NCBI RefSeq assembly: GCF_000376225.1
Contig: NZ_AQXL01000116.1
Coordinates: 1 to 64,000, forward strand
Direction: 5' to 3'
Length of the DNA stretch: 64,000 bases
Source: Effusibacillus pohliae DSM 22757
GTDB lineage: Bacteria; Bacillota; Bacilli; Tumebacillales; Effusibacillaceae
Under the pieces are notes generated by a model. That model had not been told where the DNA came from. It saw only the letters and a list, made by a program, of their open reading frames with translations, and did not search any database. Below, piece after piece: positions 15,465-24,158 of this stretch; position 1 is the stretch's first letter; each line of letters starts with the position of its first letter. Both the position numbers and the translations under genes were made by a program.

Positions 15465-18131
15465 ATGTCAACCGAACAGGCACATGAGCAAAAACAGATT
15501 CCGACCGTCTATGATCCGCAGGCAACGGAACAGCGGCTTTATGACTGGTGGGTGGAGAACGAATTTTTCAAGGCGACGGGCGATCCGGACAAACAACCCT
15601 ATTGCATTGTGATTCCGCCGCCGAACGTGACCGGTATGCTGCACATGGGACATGCCCTGGACTGCACTCTGCAAGACGTGTTGATCCGGTACAAGCGGAT
15701 GCAGGGGTATGATGCGCTGTGGCTTCCGGGCATGGACCATGCCGGGATTGCGACGCAGGCACGGGTCGAAGCGACGCTGCGGGAAGAGGGGCTCACCCGT
15801 TACGATCTGGGGCGTGAAAAATTCCTCGAGAAAGTCTGGGAGTGGAAGGAGCATTACGCGTCTGTCATCCGATCGCAGTGGCGGCGGATGGGATTTTCGC
15901 TCGACTATTCGCGCGAGCGGTTCACGATGGACGAGGGATTGTCGCGGGCGGTTCGTACCGTGTTCGTCAAGCTCTACGAAAAAGGGCTGATCTATCGCGG
16001 CCAGCGGATCATCAACTGGGATCCGGCAGCTCGCACTGCTTTGTCGGACATTGAAGTGGAATACAAGGACGTCAAAGGTGCTTTGTACCACCTGCGGTAT
16101 CCGCTCAAAGACGGCAGCGGCTCTATCACGGTGGCGACCACCCGTCCGGAGACGATGCTCGGCGATACGGGGATTGCCGTTCATCCGGAAGACGAGCGTT
16201 ACAAGGATTTGATCGGTAAAACTGTGATCCTGCCGATTATTGGGCGGGAGATTCCGATTTTTGCCGATGAATATGTCGACAGGGAATTCGGCTCCGGAGC
16301 GGTCAAGGTCACGCCCGCGCACGACCCGAACGATTTCGAGATGGGACTGCGCCACAACCTGCCGATGATCAGCGTGATGGACGAGAAAGCGACAATGAAT
16401 GAAAATGCGGGTCCTTACCAGGGATTGGACCGCTTCGAATGCCGCAAGCGGATCGTCGAGGATCTCAAGGCGCAAGGCGTGCTGCTTAAAGTAGAGGAAC
16501 ACGAACATTCGGTCGGACACTCCGAGCGGAGCGGCGCTGTCGTCGAGCCGATTTTGTCGACGCAGTGGTTTGTCGCCATGAAACGGCTGGCGGAACGGGC
16601 GATTCAACTGCAAAAGAGTGGCGATGCGGTTCGCTTTGTGCCGGAACGATTTGAAAAAATCTACCTGCACTGGATCGAAAACGTCCGCGACTGGTGCATC
16701 TCCCGCCAGTTGTGGTGGGGACACCGGATTCCCGCCTGGTACTGCGACGAGTGCGGCGAAACGATCGTGTCGATCGATGATCCGGCCGCTTGTCCGAAAT
16801 GCGGGCACGCAGAACTGCGTCAGGATGAAGACGTGCTGGATACCTGGTTCTCATCCGGCTTGTGGCCGTTCTCCACGATGGGCTGGCCGGAGCAGACGGA
16901 CGACTTGCGACGCTATTATCCGACCGACGTGCTGGTCACGGGGTTTGACATCATCTATTTCTGGGTGGCCCGGATGATTTTCACCGCGCTTGAGTTTACC
17001 GGCCGGAAGCCGTTCAAGGACGTGTTGATTCACGGCCTGGTCCGCGACGCGCAGGGCCGGAAAATGTCCAAGTCGCTCGGCAACGGGGTGGACCCGCTTG
17101 CTGTGATCGAACAATACGGCGCGGATGCATTGCGGTTTATGCTGATGACCGGCAGCAGCCCGGGCAACGACCTGCGCTTCCATTGGGAAAAGGTGGAGTC
17201 GGCCCGAAACTTTGCGAACAAGATTTGGAACGCGTCGCGCTTTGTGATGATGAACCTGGGCGACTTCCAGTACGAGGACATTCGTCTGGATGGCGAGTTG
17301 GGCACGGCTGACAAGTGGATTTTGCATCGGTTGAACGAGACGGCGAAAGAGGTCAATGCGGCGTTGGACCGCTATGATTTCGGGGAAGCGGGGCGCCAGA
17401 TCTACGAGTTCATCTGGAACGAATACTGTGACTGGTACATTGAACTTGCCAAACTGTACCTGTATGGTGACGATGCAGCGGCGAAAAAGACGACACAGTC
17501 GGTGCTCGTCTATGTGCTCGACCAGTCGCTTAGGCTGCTGCATCCGTTTATGCCGTTCATCACCGAGGAAATCTGGCAGCACATCCCGCATCAAGGGAAA
17601 ACGATCACGCTGGCGGCATACCCGAAATACGAAGAGCGCTTTGTGAATGGGCAGGCCGCACGCGAGATGGAACTGTTGATGGACATGATCCGCGCCGTCC
17701 GCAATGTCCGGGCGGAAATGAACGTTCCGCCCAGCCGTCCTGTCACTCTGATCGTCAAACCGACGAATCAGGAAACCGAAGATCTCATCCGCCGCGGCGA
17801 GGCCTACATCCGCCGGTTCTGCAACCCGGAACGGCTGACGATCGACCCAAACGCCGCCACCCCGGAAAAATCGGTGACGGCCGTGGTGACCGGCGCCGAA
17901 TTGTTCCTGCCGCTGGCCGGTTTGATCGATATTGAGGCGGAAATCGCCCGTCTGGAAAAAGAGCTGAAGCATCTGGAAGCGGAAGTCGAGCGGGTCGAAA
18001 AGAAACTGTCCAATCCCGGGTTCGTCACGAAAGCGCCGGCCGAGGTAATCGAGGCGGAACGGGCCAAGGGACGCGACTATGCGGAAAAATTGGAAAAAGT
18101 GAAGGCACGGTTGGCGGAGATTCGGGCGTAA
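15465..18131 (+). CDS. valS: Valyl-tRNA synthetase
   Basis: 888 residues. Class-I synthetase that charges tRNA(Val) and edits mischarged threonine. HIGH-type motif HMGHA at residues 60-64 in [20 protein letters not shown] in [29 protein letters not shown] in the editing domain, and a C-terminal coiled-coil ([20 protein letters not shown]). The ATG at 15465 follows GGAGGAGGGAG directly after the T-box terminator. Codes in the same place as in B. subtilis. Confidence 0.97.
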   Translation: MSTEQAHEQKQIPTVYDPQATEQRLYDWWVENEFFKATGDPDKQPYCIVIPPPNVTGMLHMGHALDCTLQDVLIRYKRMQGYDALWLPGMDHAGIATQARVEATLREEGLTRYDLGREKFLEKVWEWKEHYASVIRSQWRRMGFSLDYSRERFTMDEGLSRAVRTVFVKLYEKGLIYRGQRIINWDPAARTALSDIEVEYKDVKGALYHLRYPLKDGSGSITVATTRPETMLGDTGIAVHPEDERYKDLIGKTVILPIIGREIPIFADEYVDREFGSGAVKVTPAHDPNDFEMGLRHNLPMISVMDEKATMNENAGPYQGLDRFECRKRIVEDLKAQGVLLKVEEHEHSVGHSERSGAVVEPILSTQWFVAMKRLAERAIQLQKSGDAVRFVPERFEKIYLHWIENVRDWCISRQLWWGHRIPAWYCDECGETIVSIDDPAACPKCGHAELRQDEDVLDTWFSSGLWPFSTMGWPEQTDDLRRYYPTDVLVTGFDIIYFWVARMIFTALEFTGRKPFKDVLIHGLVRDAQGRKMSKSLGNGVDPLAVIEQYGADALRFMLMTGSSPGNDLRFHWEKVESARNFANKIWNASRFVMMNLGDFQYEDIRLDGELGTADKWILHRLNETAKEVNAALDRYDFGEAGRQIYEFIWNEYCDWYIELAKLYLYGDDAAAKKTTQSVLVYVLDQSLRLLHPFMPFITEEIWQHIPHQGKTITLAAYPKYEERFVNGQAAREMELLMDMIRAVRNVRAEMNVPPSRPVTLIVKPTNQETEDLIRRGEAYIRRFCNPERLTIDPNAATPEKSVTAVVTGAELFLPLAGLIDIEAEIARLEKELKHLEAEVERVEKKLSNPGFVTKAPAEVIEAERAKGRDYAEKLEKVKARLAEIRA

Positions 18132-18190
18132 CCCCCAGCGAGGTGATGTGTACCTTCGAAGCACATTCCGGGTACTTCGCTGGGGACGGG
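18132..18190. repeat. Palindromic interspersed element, copy 1
   Basis: CCCCAGCGA (18133-18141) pairs with TCGCTGGGG (18177-18185). Inside lie ATGTG/CACAT and the palindrome CTTCGAAG (18154-18161). It shares layout and the blocks CTTCGAAG, ATTCCG.GTACTT and GGGGAC with the element at 53938-53991. A second unrelated hairpin follows at 18200-18235 (CAAAG plus TGATGGCG with CGCCGTCA and CTTTG). Neither has a T-run. Confidence 0.6.
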
Positions 18191-18271
18191 GGCGCCCTGC
18201 AAAGTGATGGCGTGGACCGCGCCGTCACCACTTTGACCGATAACCGAATACGATGCTAAGGACTGATCGAT

Positions 18272-19570
18272 TTGATACTGCAATGGATCTCAAGTTTCCC
18301 TCGATTTGACGGACGATGGGGCATCAAACTCGGACTGGAGCGGATGCAGGCGCTGCTTGCGCGGCTTGGCAATCCGCATCGGCAGCTGCGGTTCATCCAT
18401 GTGGCGGGCACCAACGGCAAAGGTTCCACTTGCGCCTTTCTGGCGTCGATTTACCAGCAAGCGGGTTATCGGGTGGGGCGCTATACGTCCCCCTATATCA
18501 TCCACTTTTTTGACCGGATGTCGGTGAACGGGGTTGACGTTACGGAAGCGCAACTCTCCCGCTATGCGGAACAGCTCAAGCCGCAGATCGCTGCCATCCG
18601 GCAGACGGAGATCGGGGAGCCGACCGAGTTTGAAGTGATCACCTTGCTGGCCATCCTGTTTTTTCTCGATCAACAGGTCGATGTGGTGGTGTGGGAGACA
18701 GGGCTTGGCGGCCGGCTGGATGCAACGAATGTGGTGACACCGCTCGCTTCGGTGATTACGAATGTGGGGCTTGACCATCAGCTTCATTTGGGACCGACGA
18801 TTGAGGACATCGCGCGGGAAAAAGCGGGCATTGCCAAACCGGGTGTGCCGCTGTTCACGGCAGCTGAGCAGCCGGCGTTGAACGTGATTCTGGCGAAAGC
18901 GGCAGAAGTGCAGGCGCCTGCCGCCATTCTCGGCGCCGATTTTTCCTACAGGCGGAAACGCTATTCGCTGGCGGGACAGACATTCGATTTTGAGTCGACC
19001 GATGTCCGGTTGAACGATCTGGAAATTCGGATGCTCGGGGAACATCAATGCAAAAATGCGTCGCTCGCAGTTGCCACCGCACTCCACTTGTCGCAAAACG
19101 GCACCCTGCCGGTGAGCGAGCAGGCGTTGCGAAGCGGTTTGCAACTGACTCGTTGGCCTGGCCGGTTGGAGATCGTACGGGAGCAACCCTTGGTGCTGTT
19201 GGACGGCGCGCACAATCCGCACGGGACGGAAGCGCTTGCAGCCGCGCTCGACGAACTGCTGGGCGATCGAAAAGTGCTGCTGGTGATCGGAATTTTGCAG
19301 GACAAACTGGTGCCGGGCGTGTTGGACCCGATTTTGCCGTTTGCCGGGAGAGTGATTGTGACCGCCCCGAACTCCCCGCGCGCGGCGGATGTCAACGACG
19401 TGGCGATGTTTGTACGCGACCGGGTGCGGGTGCCGATCGAACAGATCCCGCATGTGGCGGAAGCGGTTCAGCGTGCGGTCGACAGCGTGCAGACGGAAGA
19501 AGCGGTGCTGGTCACAGGATCCTTGTACACCATTTCGGAAGCGAGACAATTTACCTCCAAGAAAGGATGA
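18272..19570 (+). CDS. folC: Bifunctional folylpolyglutamate synthase / dihydrofolate synthase
   Basis: 432 residues. Adds glutamate to folates and to dihydropteroate. P-loop HVAGTNGKGSTCAF, TSPYIIHFFDRM, WETGLGGRLDATNV and LLDGAHNPHG are the family landmarks. The TTG start at 18272 follows AAGGA at 18258-18262; no ATG start gives the conserved N-terminal WISSFPRFD...LGLERM region. Gene order valS-folC is as in Bacillus. Confidence 0.95.
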   Translation: MILQWISSFPRFDGRWGIKLGLERMQALLARLGNPHRQLRFIHVAGTNGKGSTCAFLASIYQQAGYRVGRYTSPYIIHFFDRMSVNGVDVTEAQLSRYAEQLKPQIAAIRQTEIGEPTEFEVITLLAILFFLDQQVDVVVWETGLGGRLDATNVVTPLASVITNVGLDHQLHLGPTIEDIAREKAGIAKPGVPLFTAAEQPALNVILAKAAEVQAPAAILGADFSYRRKRYSLAGQTFDFESTDVRLNDLEIRMLGEHQCKNASLAVATALHLSQNGTLPVSEQALRSGLQLTRWPGRLEIVREQPLVLLDGAHNPHGTEALAAALDELLGDRKVLLVIGILQDKLVPGVLDPILPFAGRVIVTAPNSPRAADVNDVAMFVRDRVRVPIEQIPHVAEAVQRAVDSVQTEEAVLVTGSLYTISEARQFTSKKG

Positions 19571-19571
19571 C

Positions 19572-20951
19572 ATGCTTGTGAATCAGTTCCAACGTGTCCA
19601 TTTTGTGGGGATTGGCGGTTATGGCATGAGCGCGATCGCGCGGGTGATGATCGATCTCGGCTACCAGGTGTCCGGTTCGGACATCGCGCGGCAGGATGCC
19701 ACCGATCGCTTGGAAGCGCTGGGCGCCACCGTTTATATCGGCCATAATCGCGCTCATGTGGCAGGAGCGGACTGTGTCGTGTATTCGACGGCGGTGACAA
19801 AGGATAACGAGGAACTGGTCGCAGCGCGCGAAGCGGGGATTCCCGTGTTCCACCGTTCGCAGATGCTGGCAAAACTGATGGAAACGAGAAAAGGGATTGC
19901 CGTCGCCGGCGCCCACGGCAAAACCACCACCACCTCGATGATCGCGTTTATTTTGCAGGAGGCGGACCGCCACCCCACCTATGTGATCGGCGGCGTCTTG
20001 ACCAACGTCGGCGACAATGCAAAAGCGGGTTGCGGCGAATATCTGGTGGCGGAAGCGGATGAAAGCGACGGTTCGTTCATCCACTACCGGTCCTATTATG
20101 CGGTCGTGACCAACATCGAGGCGGACCATTTGGAAAACTACGGCGGAAGTTTTGAGCAGCTGAAGGACGGTTATCGCCGATTTATTGGCAATGTGGATCC
20201 GGCGGGGAAAATCGTCGCCTGCTGGGATGACCCGGTGGTCCGCGAGCTGCTGGCTGCTCATTCCGGAACCATCCTGAAATACGGCTTGCACTCCGCGACG
20301 GACGCTACCGCGGAGGAGATTGAGCTGCTGGAGCGGGGCTCCCGCTTCCAGATGGTTTGCGGCGGAAAGCGAATCGGACAATTGGAGCTGTCGATACCCG
20401 GCCGCCACAACATTTTGAATGCTTTGGCCGCCTCACTTGTCTGTCTGGACGCCGGTGTCGGGTTTGCCGATATCGCCGCTGCCCTGAAAAAATTCACCGG
20501 AGCCAAACGCCGTTACCAGGTCCACCTGGACACCCCGGAGTTGCTGGTGGTCGACGATTACGCCCATCACCCGACGGAGATCCGGGCGACGATTGCGGCG
20601 GCGAAAGCGAGCGGCCGGCGGGTGGTGGCGGTGTTCCAGCCGCAGCGTTACACGCGGACCTATTATCTGTTTAAAGAGTTCAGCCGCGCGTTTGCGGAAG
20701 CGGATGAGGTGATTCTGACCGACATCTACTCTCCTGCCGGCGAACAGCCAATCGACGGGGTGTCGGCAGAAAAACTGGCGACGCTCATCTCCGAAAACAG
20801 CGGTGTGCACACTGTTTATTGCCCAACGAAGGAGCAAGTGGTAGACTATCTGCTGAAGCATCTGCGGGATGGCGACCTGGTGCTGACGATGGGGGCCGGC
20901 GATATCTACAAAGTGGCGGAGCGGCTTGCCGCCGCAAGCGTGGTACCGTAA
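19572..20951 (+). CDS. murC: UDP-N-acetylmuramate--L-alanine ligase
   Basis: 459 residues. First amino-acid ligase of peptidoglycan precursor synthesis. HFVGIGGYGMSAIARVM at the N-terminus, P-loop GAHGKTTTTSM, EADESDGSF, and DDYAHHPTEI with FQPQRYTRT in the C-terminal domain. The ATG at 19572 is two bases after the folC stop, using AAGGA at 19563-19567; a GTG at 19578 is an alternative start. It is coupled to folC. Confidence 0.95.
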   Translation: MLVNQFQRVHFVGIGGYGMSAIARVMIDLGYQVSGSDIARQDATDRLEALGATVYIGHNRAHVAGADCVVYSTAVTKDNEELVAAREAGIPVFHRSQMLAKLMETRKGIAVAGAHGKTTTTSMIAFILQEADRHPTYVIGGVLTNVGDNAKAGCGEYLVAEADESDGSFIHYRSYYAVVTNIEADHLENYGGSFEQLKDGYRRFIGNVDPAGKIVACWDDPVVRELLAAHSGTILKYGLHSATDATAEEIELLERGSRFQMVCGGKRIGQLELSIPGRHNILNALAASLVCLDAGVGFADIAAALKKFTGAKRRYQVHLDTPELLVVDDYAHHPTEIRATIAAAKASGRRVVAVFQPQRYTRTYYLFKEFSRAFAEADEVILTDIYSPAGEQPIDGVSAEKLATLISENSGVHTVYCPTKEQVVDYLLKHLRDGDLVLTMGAGDIYKVAERLAAASVVP

Positions 20952-21037
20952 CGCGAACGAATCGGGCCGGAAGCGAGGATTGGTGTCCGTTCTCGTTTAT
21001 AATAAGAGAAATGGCGAAGCATGATGGAGGCGCGGGG

Positions 21038-21946
21038 ATGGACGATTCTATCACCGTTGACGGCAAGACCATCCACGTGACCAAACCGGAGAAACTATTG
21101 TGGCCGGAGGCGGGGATCAGCAAACGGGATTACATCGAGTATCTGCTGGCGGTCTCCCCTTATCTGTTGCCGTACACAAAAGACCGGCTGCTGATGATGT
21201 GGCGCTACCCGGACGGTGTCGGCACGAAACGGATCGAAGAGAAAGCGGTGCCCGATTTTGCCCCTGATTGGATTCCCCGCGCTTTTTACAAGGACAAACA
21301 CTGGATTTTGCTGAACGATGCCGCCACCCTGGCCTGGGTGGGGAATTACGCTGCATTGGAACTGCATGTTTCGTTCGACCGCTATTGGAAGAAGAATTAT
21401 CCGACCGAATTGGTATTTGACCTCGATCCGGCCGACCCGGTCGACTTTGAGAGGGTGCTGGAAGTGGCCTTGCAATTGAAGGCTGTGTTGGACTCCCTGT
21501 CCCTCGTCAGCGTGGCCAAAATCTCCGGCGCCACCGATTTGCAGATTTATGTGCCGATCGATTGCCGCTATACGTTTGAAGAAACGCGCAAAATCAACAA
21601 ATTCATCGCTGAATACATGGCCCGGCAAAACCCGCGCCGGATCACGCTGGAAAGAAACGTCAAAAAACGGGGCGGCAAATTGTATCTCGATTACCTGCAA
21701 CTGTGGAAAGGCAGGACGATGCCGGCGCCGTACTCGGTCCGTACCCAAGCACGGGCGACCGTATCGATGCCTGTGACATGGGGAGAAGTGGAAAACGGCT
21801 TTGCTCCGTCCGATTTTACCATTCGCAACGCCGTGCAACGCATCCGGGAAAAAGGGGACCTGTTCAGCCCCCTGACTACGGACAAGCACAGTTACAACCA
21901 GGGATTGGACGAAATTCTGTCGTTCCTGGAGGCACATAGGAGGTAA
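21038..21946 (+). CDS. Stand-alone LigD-type polymerase/primase domain
   Basis: 302 residues covering only the PolDom (archaeo-eukaryotic primase-like) part of LigD. Landmarks: KLLWPEAGISKRDYIEY at the start, the metal-binding pair Asp128/Asp130 in LVFDLDPAD, ISGATDLQIYVPI, and RGGKLYLDYLQ with the third acidic residue. There is no ligase or nuclease domain. Such proteins act with Ku and a ligase in non-homologous end joining, adding ribonucleotides at breaks; no Ku gene is within the window. The ATG at 21038 follows GGAGGCGCGGGG. Confidence 0.9.
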   Translation: MDDSITVDGKTIHVTKPEKLLWPEAGISKRDYIEYLLAVSPYLLPYTKDRLLMMWRYPDGVGTKRIEEKAVPDFAPDWIPRAFYKDKHWILLNDAATLAWVGNYAALELHVSFDRYWKKNYPTELVFDLDPADPVDFERVLEVALQLKAVLDSLSLVSVAKISGATDLQIYVPIDCRYTFEETRKINKFIAEYMARQNPRRITLERNVKKRGGKLYLDYLQLWKGRTMPAPYSVRTQARATVSMPVTWGEVENGFAPSDFTIRNAVQRIREKGDLFSPLTTDKHSYNQGLDEILSFLEAHRR

Positions 21947-22030
21947 CCGGCTGCTTGGCCGCGGCACAAGACCGCGATGGCCCGAGCAAAGCCGACGATG
22001 GGCGGACGGTGCCGGCGTGTTTCCGTCCGC

Positions 22031-22074
22031 CAACAAAACCGTCAAGCCCGGACCAGGGACTGACGGTTTTGTTG
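22031..22074. terminator. Bidirectional terminator
   Basis: Perfect 14-bp inverted repeat CAACAAAACCGTCA (22031-22044) / TGACGGTTTTGTTG (22061-22074). It lies between the plus-strand LigD-type gene and the convergent small gene, with T-rich flanks on both strands. Confidence 0.75.
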
Positions 22075-22075
22075 C

Positions 22076-22216
22076 TTATGATTCTCCTTCCGTCTCTTTG
22101 TCGTTCAGTTGTTGTTCCTCTATCCGGTTGAACTTCTGCAACAACAGAATCGGGATCCCGGCCAACAGCAGCGCGGCTGCAACGCTTCCGATCACATCGA
22201 ACCAGAGTGACGCCAT
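22076..22216 (-). CDS. Small single-pass membrane protein, 46 residues
   Basis: Reverse-strand frame with ATG at 22216, seven bases from an AAGGGGGG ribosome-binding site (a second ATG at 22222 is too close to it), stop at 22076-22078. A hydrophobic segment (VIGSVAAALLLAGIPILLL) is followed by a charged tail (KFNRIEEQQLNDKETEGES). No family recognised. It has its own promoter and terminator, which supports it as a real gene. Confidence 0.65.
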   Translation of the reverse strand: MASLWFDVIGSVAAALLLAGIPILLLQKFNRIEEQQLNDKETEGES

Positions 22217-22236
22217 ATTCATCCCCCCTTATTTTC

Positions 22237-22265
22237 TTTATATTCGGAAGATTTTTTAAAATGAA
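22237..22265 (-). promoter_or_regulatory. Sigma-A-like promoter of the 46-residue gene
   Basis: On the minus strand TTCATT (22265-22260), 17 bp, TATAAA (22242-22237), about 20 bp upstream of the start codon. Confidence 0.5.
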
Positions 22266-22325
22266 CCTCCGCTTTACTTTGCCGTTGCGTCAGGGTTTAA
22301 GATAAACGCGAGGAGGTTGCTGGCG

Positions 22326-23375
22326 ATGAATGGCATGAAAATCAAGGAAATCGCAGAGAAACTGAAGATCTCGCCGCGAGCGATCCGATTTTATGAACAA
22401 AAGGGACTGATTGCTCCCGGCAAGCAAATGCACAACCAATACCGGACATTTTCGGAACGGGAGATCTGGCGGTTGCAAACGATCATTGCCTTGCGCGAGG
22501 TCGGCATGCCGATCGAGGAGATCAAAACGGTGCTGGCGCAGATTGAGCAAGGAGAGCAGGATGAGCTTCGATATTACCTGGAATTGCAGAGATCGGTGAT
22601 GGTCAGCCAGTGGGTCGAAATGAAACAGATCATCGAAACCATCGACCGGATGATCGACCTGCTGCAACGAAACCGCTCGCTTGTCCTGGACGATCTGTAC
22701 CGGTTGGCCGAAGGCTCGAGACGGCTGCGGGAGCTCCGGAAAAATTGGCGGGACCGGTGGAATTTTGACCGGCAAGCGGATTCCTACGACGAACGGGTGC
22801 GGAATCGACCGTATGATTACGAACAGGCACTCGATTTGACTGTTGAATGGATCGCGCCAAAACCGGGCGAATCCGGTTTGGATATCGGCACCGGAACAGG
22901 AAATCTGGCAGGGCGGTTTTTGGCCAAAGGGATTCGCATGGCGGGCATCGACCAATCAAAAGAGATGCTGAAACAATGCCGGCGCAAGCATCCCGGGATG
23001 GAAACCCGGCTGGGCAATTTTCTGGCGATTCCCTATCTGGACGGGCAATTCGATTTTGCGGTCACCAGTTTCGCGCTGCATCATCTGACGGACGAACAAA
23101 AGCTGCTGGCGCTGGAAGAAATGCGGCGGGTGTTGAAACCGCACGGGCGGATTTGCATTACCGATCTGATGTTCGAAAACGAACGGAAACGGGCCGAATA
23201 TTTGGAAATGCTGCGCCAACAGGGAAACGTCGAAGCGATCCGGGCGATCGAAGACGAATATTATGCCGACCGGTCGCGGCTGCTCGATTGGTATGAGCGG
23301 CATGGATACAGGACGAGGCACAAACAAATCAGCGAGTTGCTGCACATCGTTTGCGCCGTTCCGGTTCAAGCGTGA
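22326..23375 (+). CDS. MerR-family regulator fused to a class I SAM methyltransferase
   Basis: 349 residues. Residues 1-110 are a MerR winged helix (MKIKEIAEKLKISPRAIRFY, YRTFSEREIWRLQTI) with a following coiled-coil dimer helix. From about 150 a class I methyltransferase begins: GLDIGTGTGNLAGRF is the SAM-binding loop, then AGIDQSKEML, FAVTSFALHHL and LKPHGRICITDLMF. The effector pocket of ordinary MerR proteins is thus replaced by an enzyme. The ATG at 22326 is preferred over TTG 22317, which abuts the AGGAGG. It is followed 78 bp later by another methyltransferase. Substrate unknown. Confidence 0.88.
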   Translation: MNGMKIKEIAEKLKISPRAIRFYEQKGLIAPGKQMHNQYRTFSEREIWRLQTIIALREVGMPIEEIKTVLAQIEQGEQDELRYYLELQRSVMVSQWVEMKQIIETIDRMIDLLQRNRSLVLDDLYRLAEGSRRLRELRKNWRDRWNFDRQADSYDERVRNRPYDYEQALDLTVEWIAPKPGESGLDIGTGTGNLAGRFLAKGIRMAGIDQSKEMLKQCRRKHPGMETRLGNFLAIPYLDGQFDFAVTSFALHHLTDEQKLLALEEMRRVLKPHGRICITDLMFENERKRAEYLEMLRQQGNVEAIRAIEDEYYADRSRLLDWYERHGYRTRHKQISELLHIVCAVPVQA

Positions 23376-23453
23376 CGGTTGTCAGCACGAATTCGTACTC
23401 CTGGCGGTTCGCAGGAGACGACCGGGCCGCCATCCCGGAAAGGGGAGAAAAAA

Positions 23454-24074
23454 ATGGACAAACAGCAACTGCAACAGCTTTATCTGCGGGCAGAGTATTA
23501 TTGGGGAAAAGAGCCGAACCGGTTGGCCACAAGATTCCCCGATTTGGTCCCGGAAAACGAACGATCGGGCAAGAAACTGGTCGATCTGGGGGCCGGGGAA
23601 GGCCGCGACAGCGTATTTTTGGCGGAACAGGGGTTTGCGGTGTTGGCGGTGGACATCGCTCCTGCCGGTTTGGACAAGGCGCGCCGGTTGGCGGATGAAA
23701 GGAACGTGCGAATCGAGACGCTGGAAGCGGATGTGAATGACCTGATATTGCCCGAACTGGTCGATGTCCTGTACTCGATCGGAACGCTTCAGTATATTGA
23801 ACCGCAAAACAGGCAGCGGCAATTCCGGCATTTCAAGCAGCGGACCGCACCCGGCGGCCTGCACGTACTGTTTGCGTTTGTGGAACATCCGGATGTGCAA
23901 CCGGCGCCCGACTGGGGGCAAAACGAATATCTCTATGCAAGAGACGAACTGCAAAGCTATTACCGGGACTGGGAAACGGTTGATACTTATGAGTTTATTT
24001 TCGACTGCAATTCGAGCCATATTCCGCACCGTCACGCCGCCCGGGTGTTGATCGCCCGGAAGCCTGCCAGATAG
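23454..24074 (+). CDS. Class I SAM-dependent methyltransferase, TehB-like
   Basis: 206 residues. The SAM motif VDLGAGEGRDSVFLAEQGF and VLAVDIAPAGLDKARRLA resemble TehB/tellurite-resistance and thiol methyltransferases; LYSIGTLQYI and FAFVEHPDVQPAPDW follow. The ATG at 23454 has AGGGGAG upstream. Probably co-transcribed with the MerR-methyltransferase. Target could be a small molecule such as an oxyanion or thiol; sequence alone does not tell. Confidence 0.82.
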   Translation: MDKQQLQQLYLRAEYYWGKEPNRLATRFPDLVPENERSGKKLVDLGAGEGRDSVFLAEQGFAVLAVDIAPAGLDKARRLADERNVRIETLEADVNDLILPELVDVLYSIGTLQYIEPQNRQRQFRHFKQRTAPGGLHVLFAFVEHPDVQPAPDWGQNEYLYARDELQSYYRDWETVDTYEFIFDCNSSHIPHRHAARVLIARKPAR

Positions 24075-24091
24075 ACGAACCTAAAAAATCG

Positions 24092-24140
24092 TTGACAGAA
24101 CCCATCAGGCAGGTATTATTAAAAATGAGAATCATTATCA
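24092..24140 (+). promoter_or_regulatory. Promoter with Fur-box operator of the multicopper oxidase
   Basis: TTGACA (24092-24097) and TATTAT (24114-24119) with a 16-bp spacer. Directly downstream TGAGAATCATTATCA (24126-24140) matches the 7-1-7 Fur box TGATAATNATTATCA with one mismatch. It covers the start of transcription, so iron-loaded Fur should repress. PerR and Zur boxes fit less well. Confidence 0.8.
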
Positions 24141-24158
24141 TCTTTTGGGGGTTTTGTC

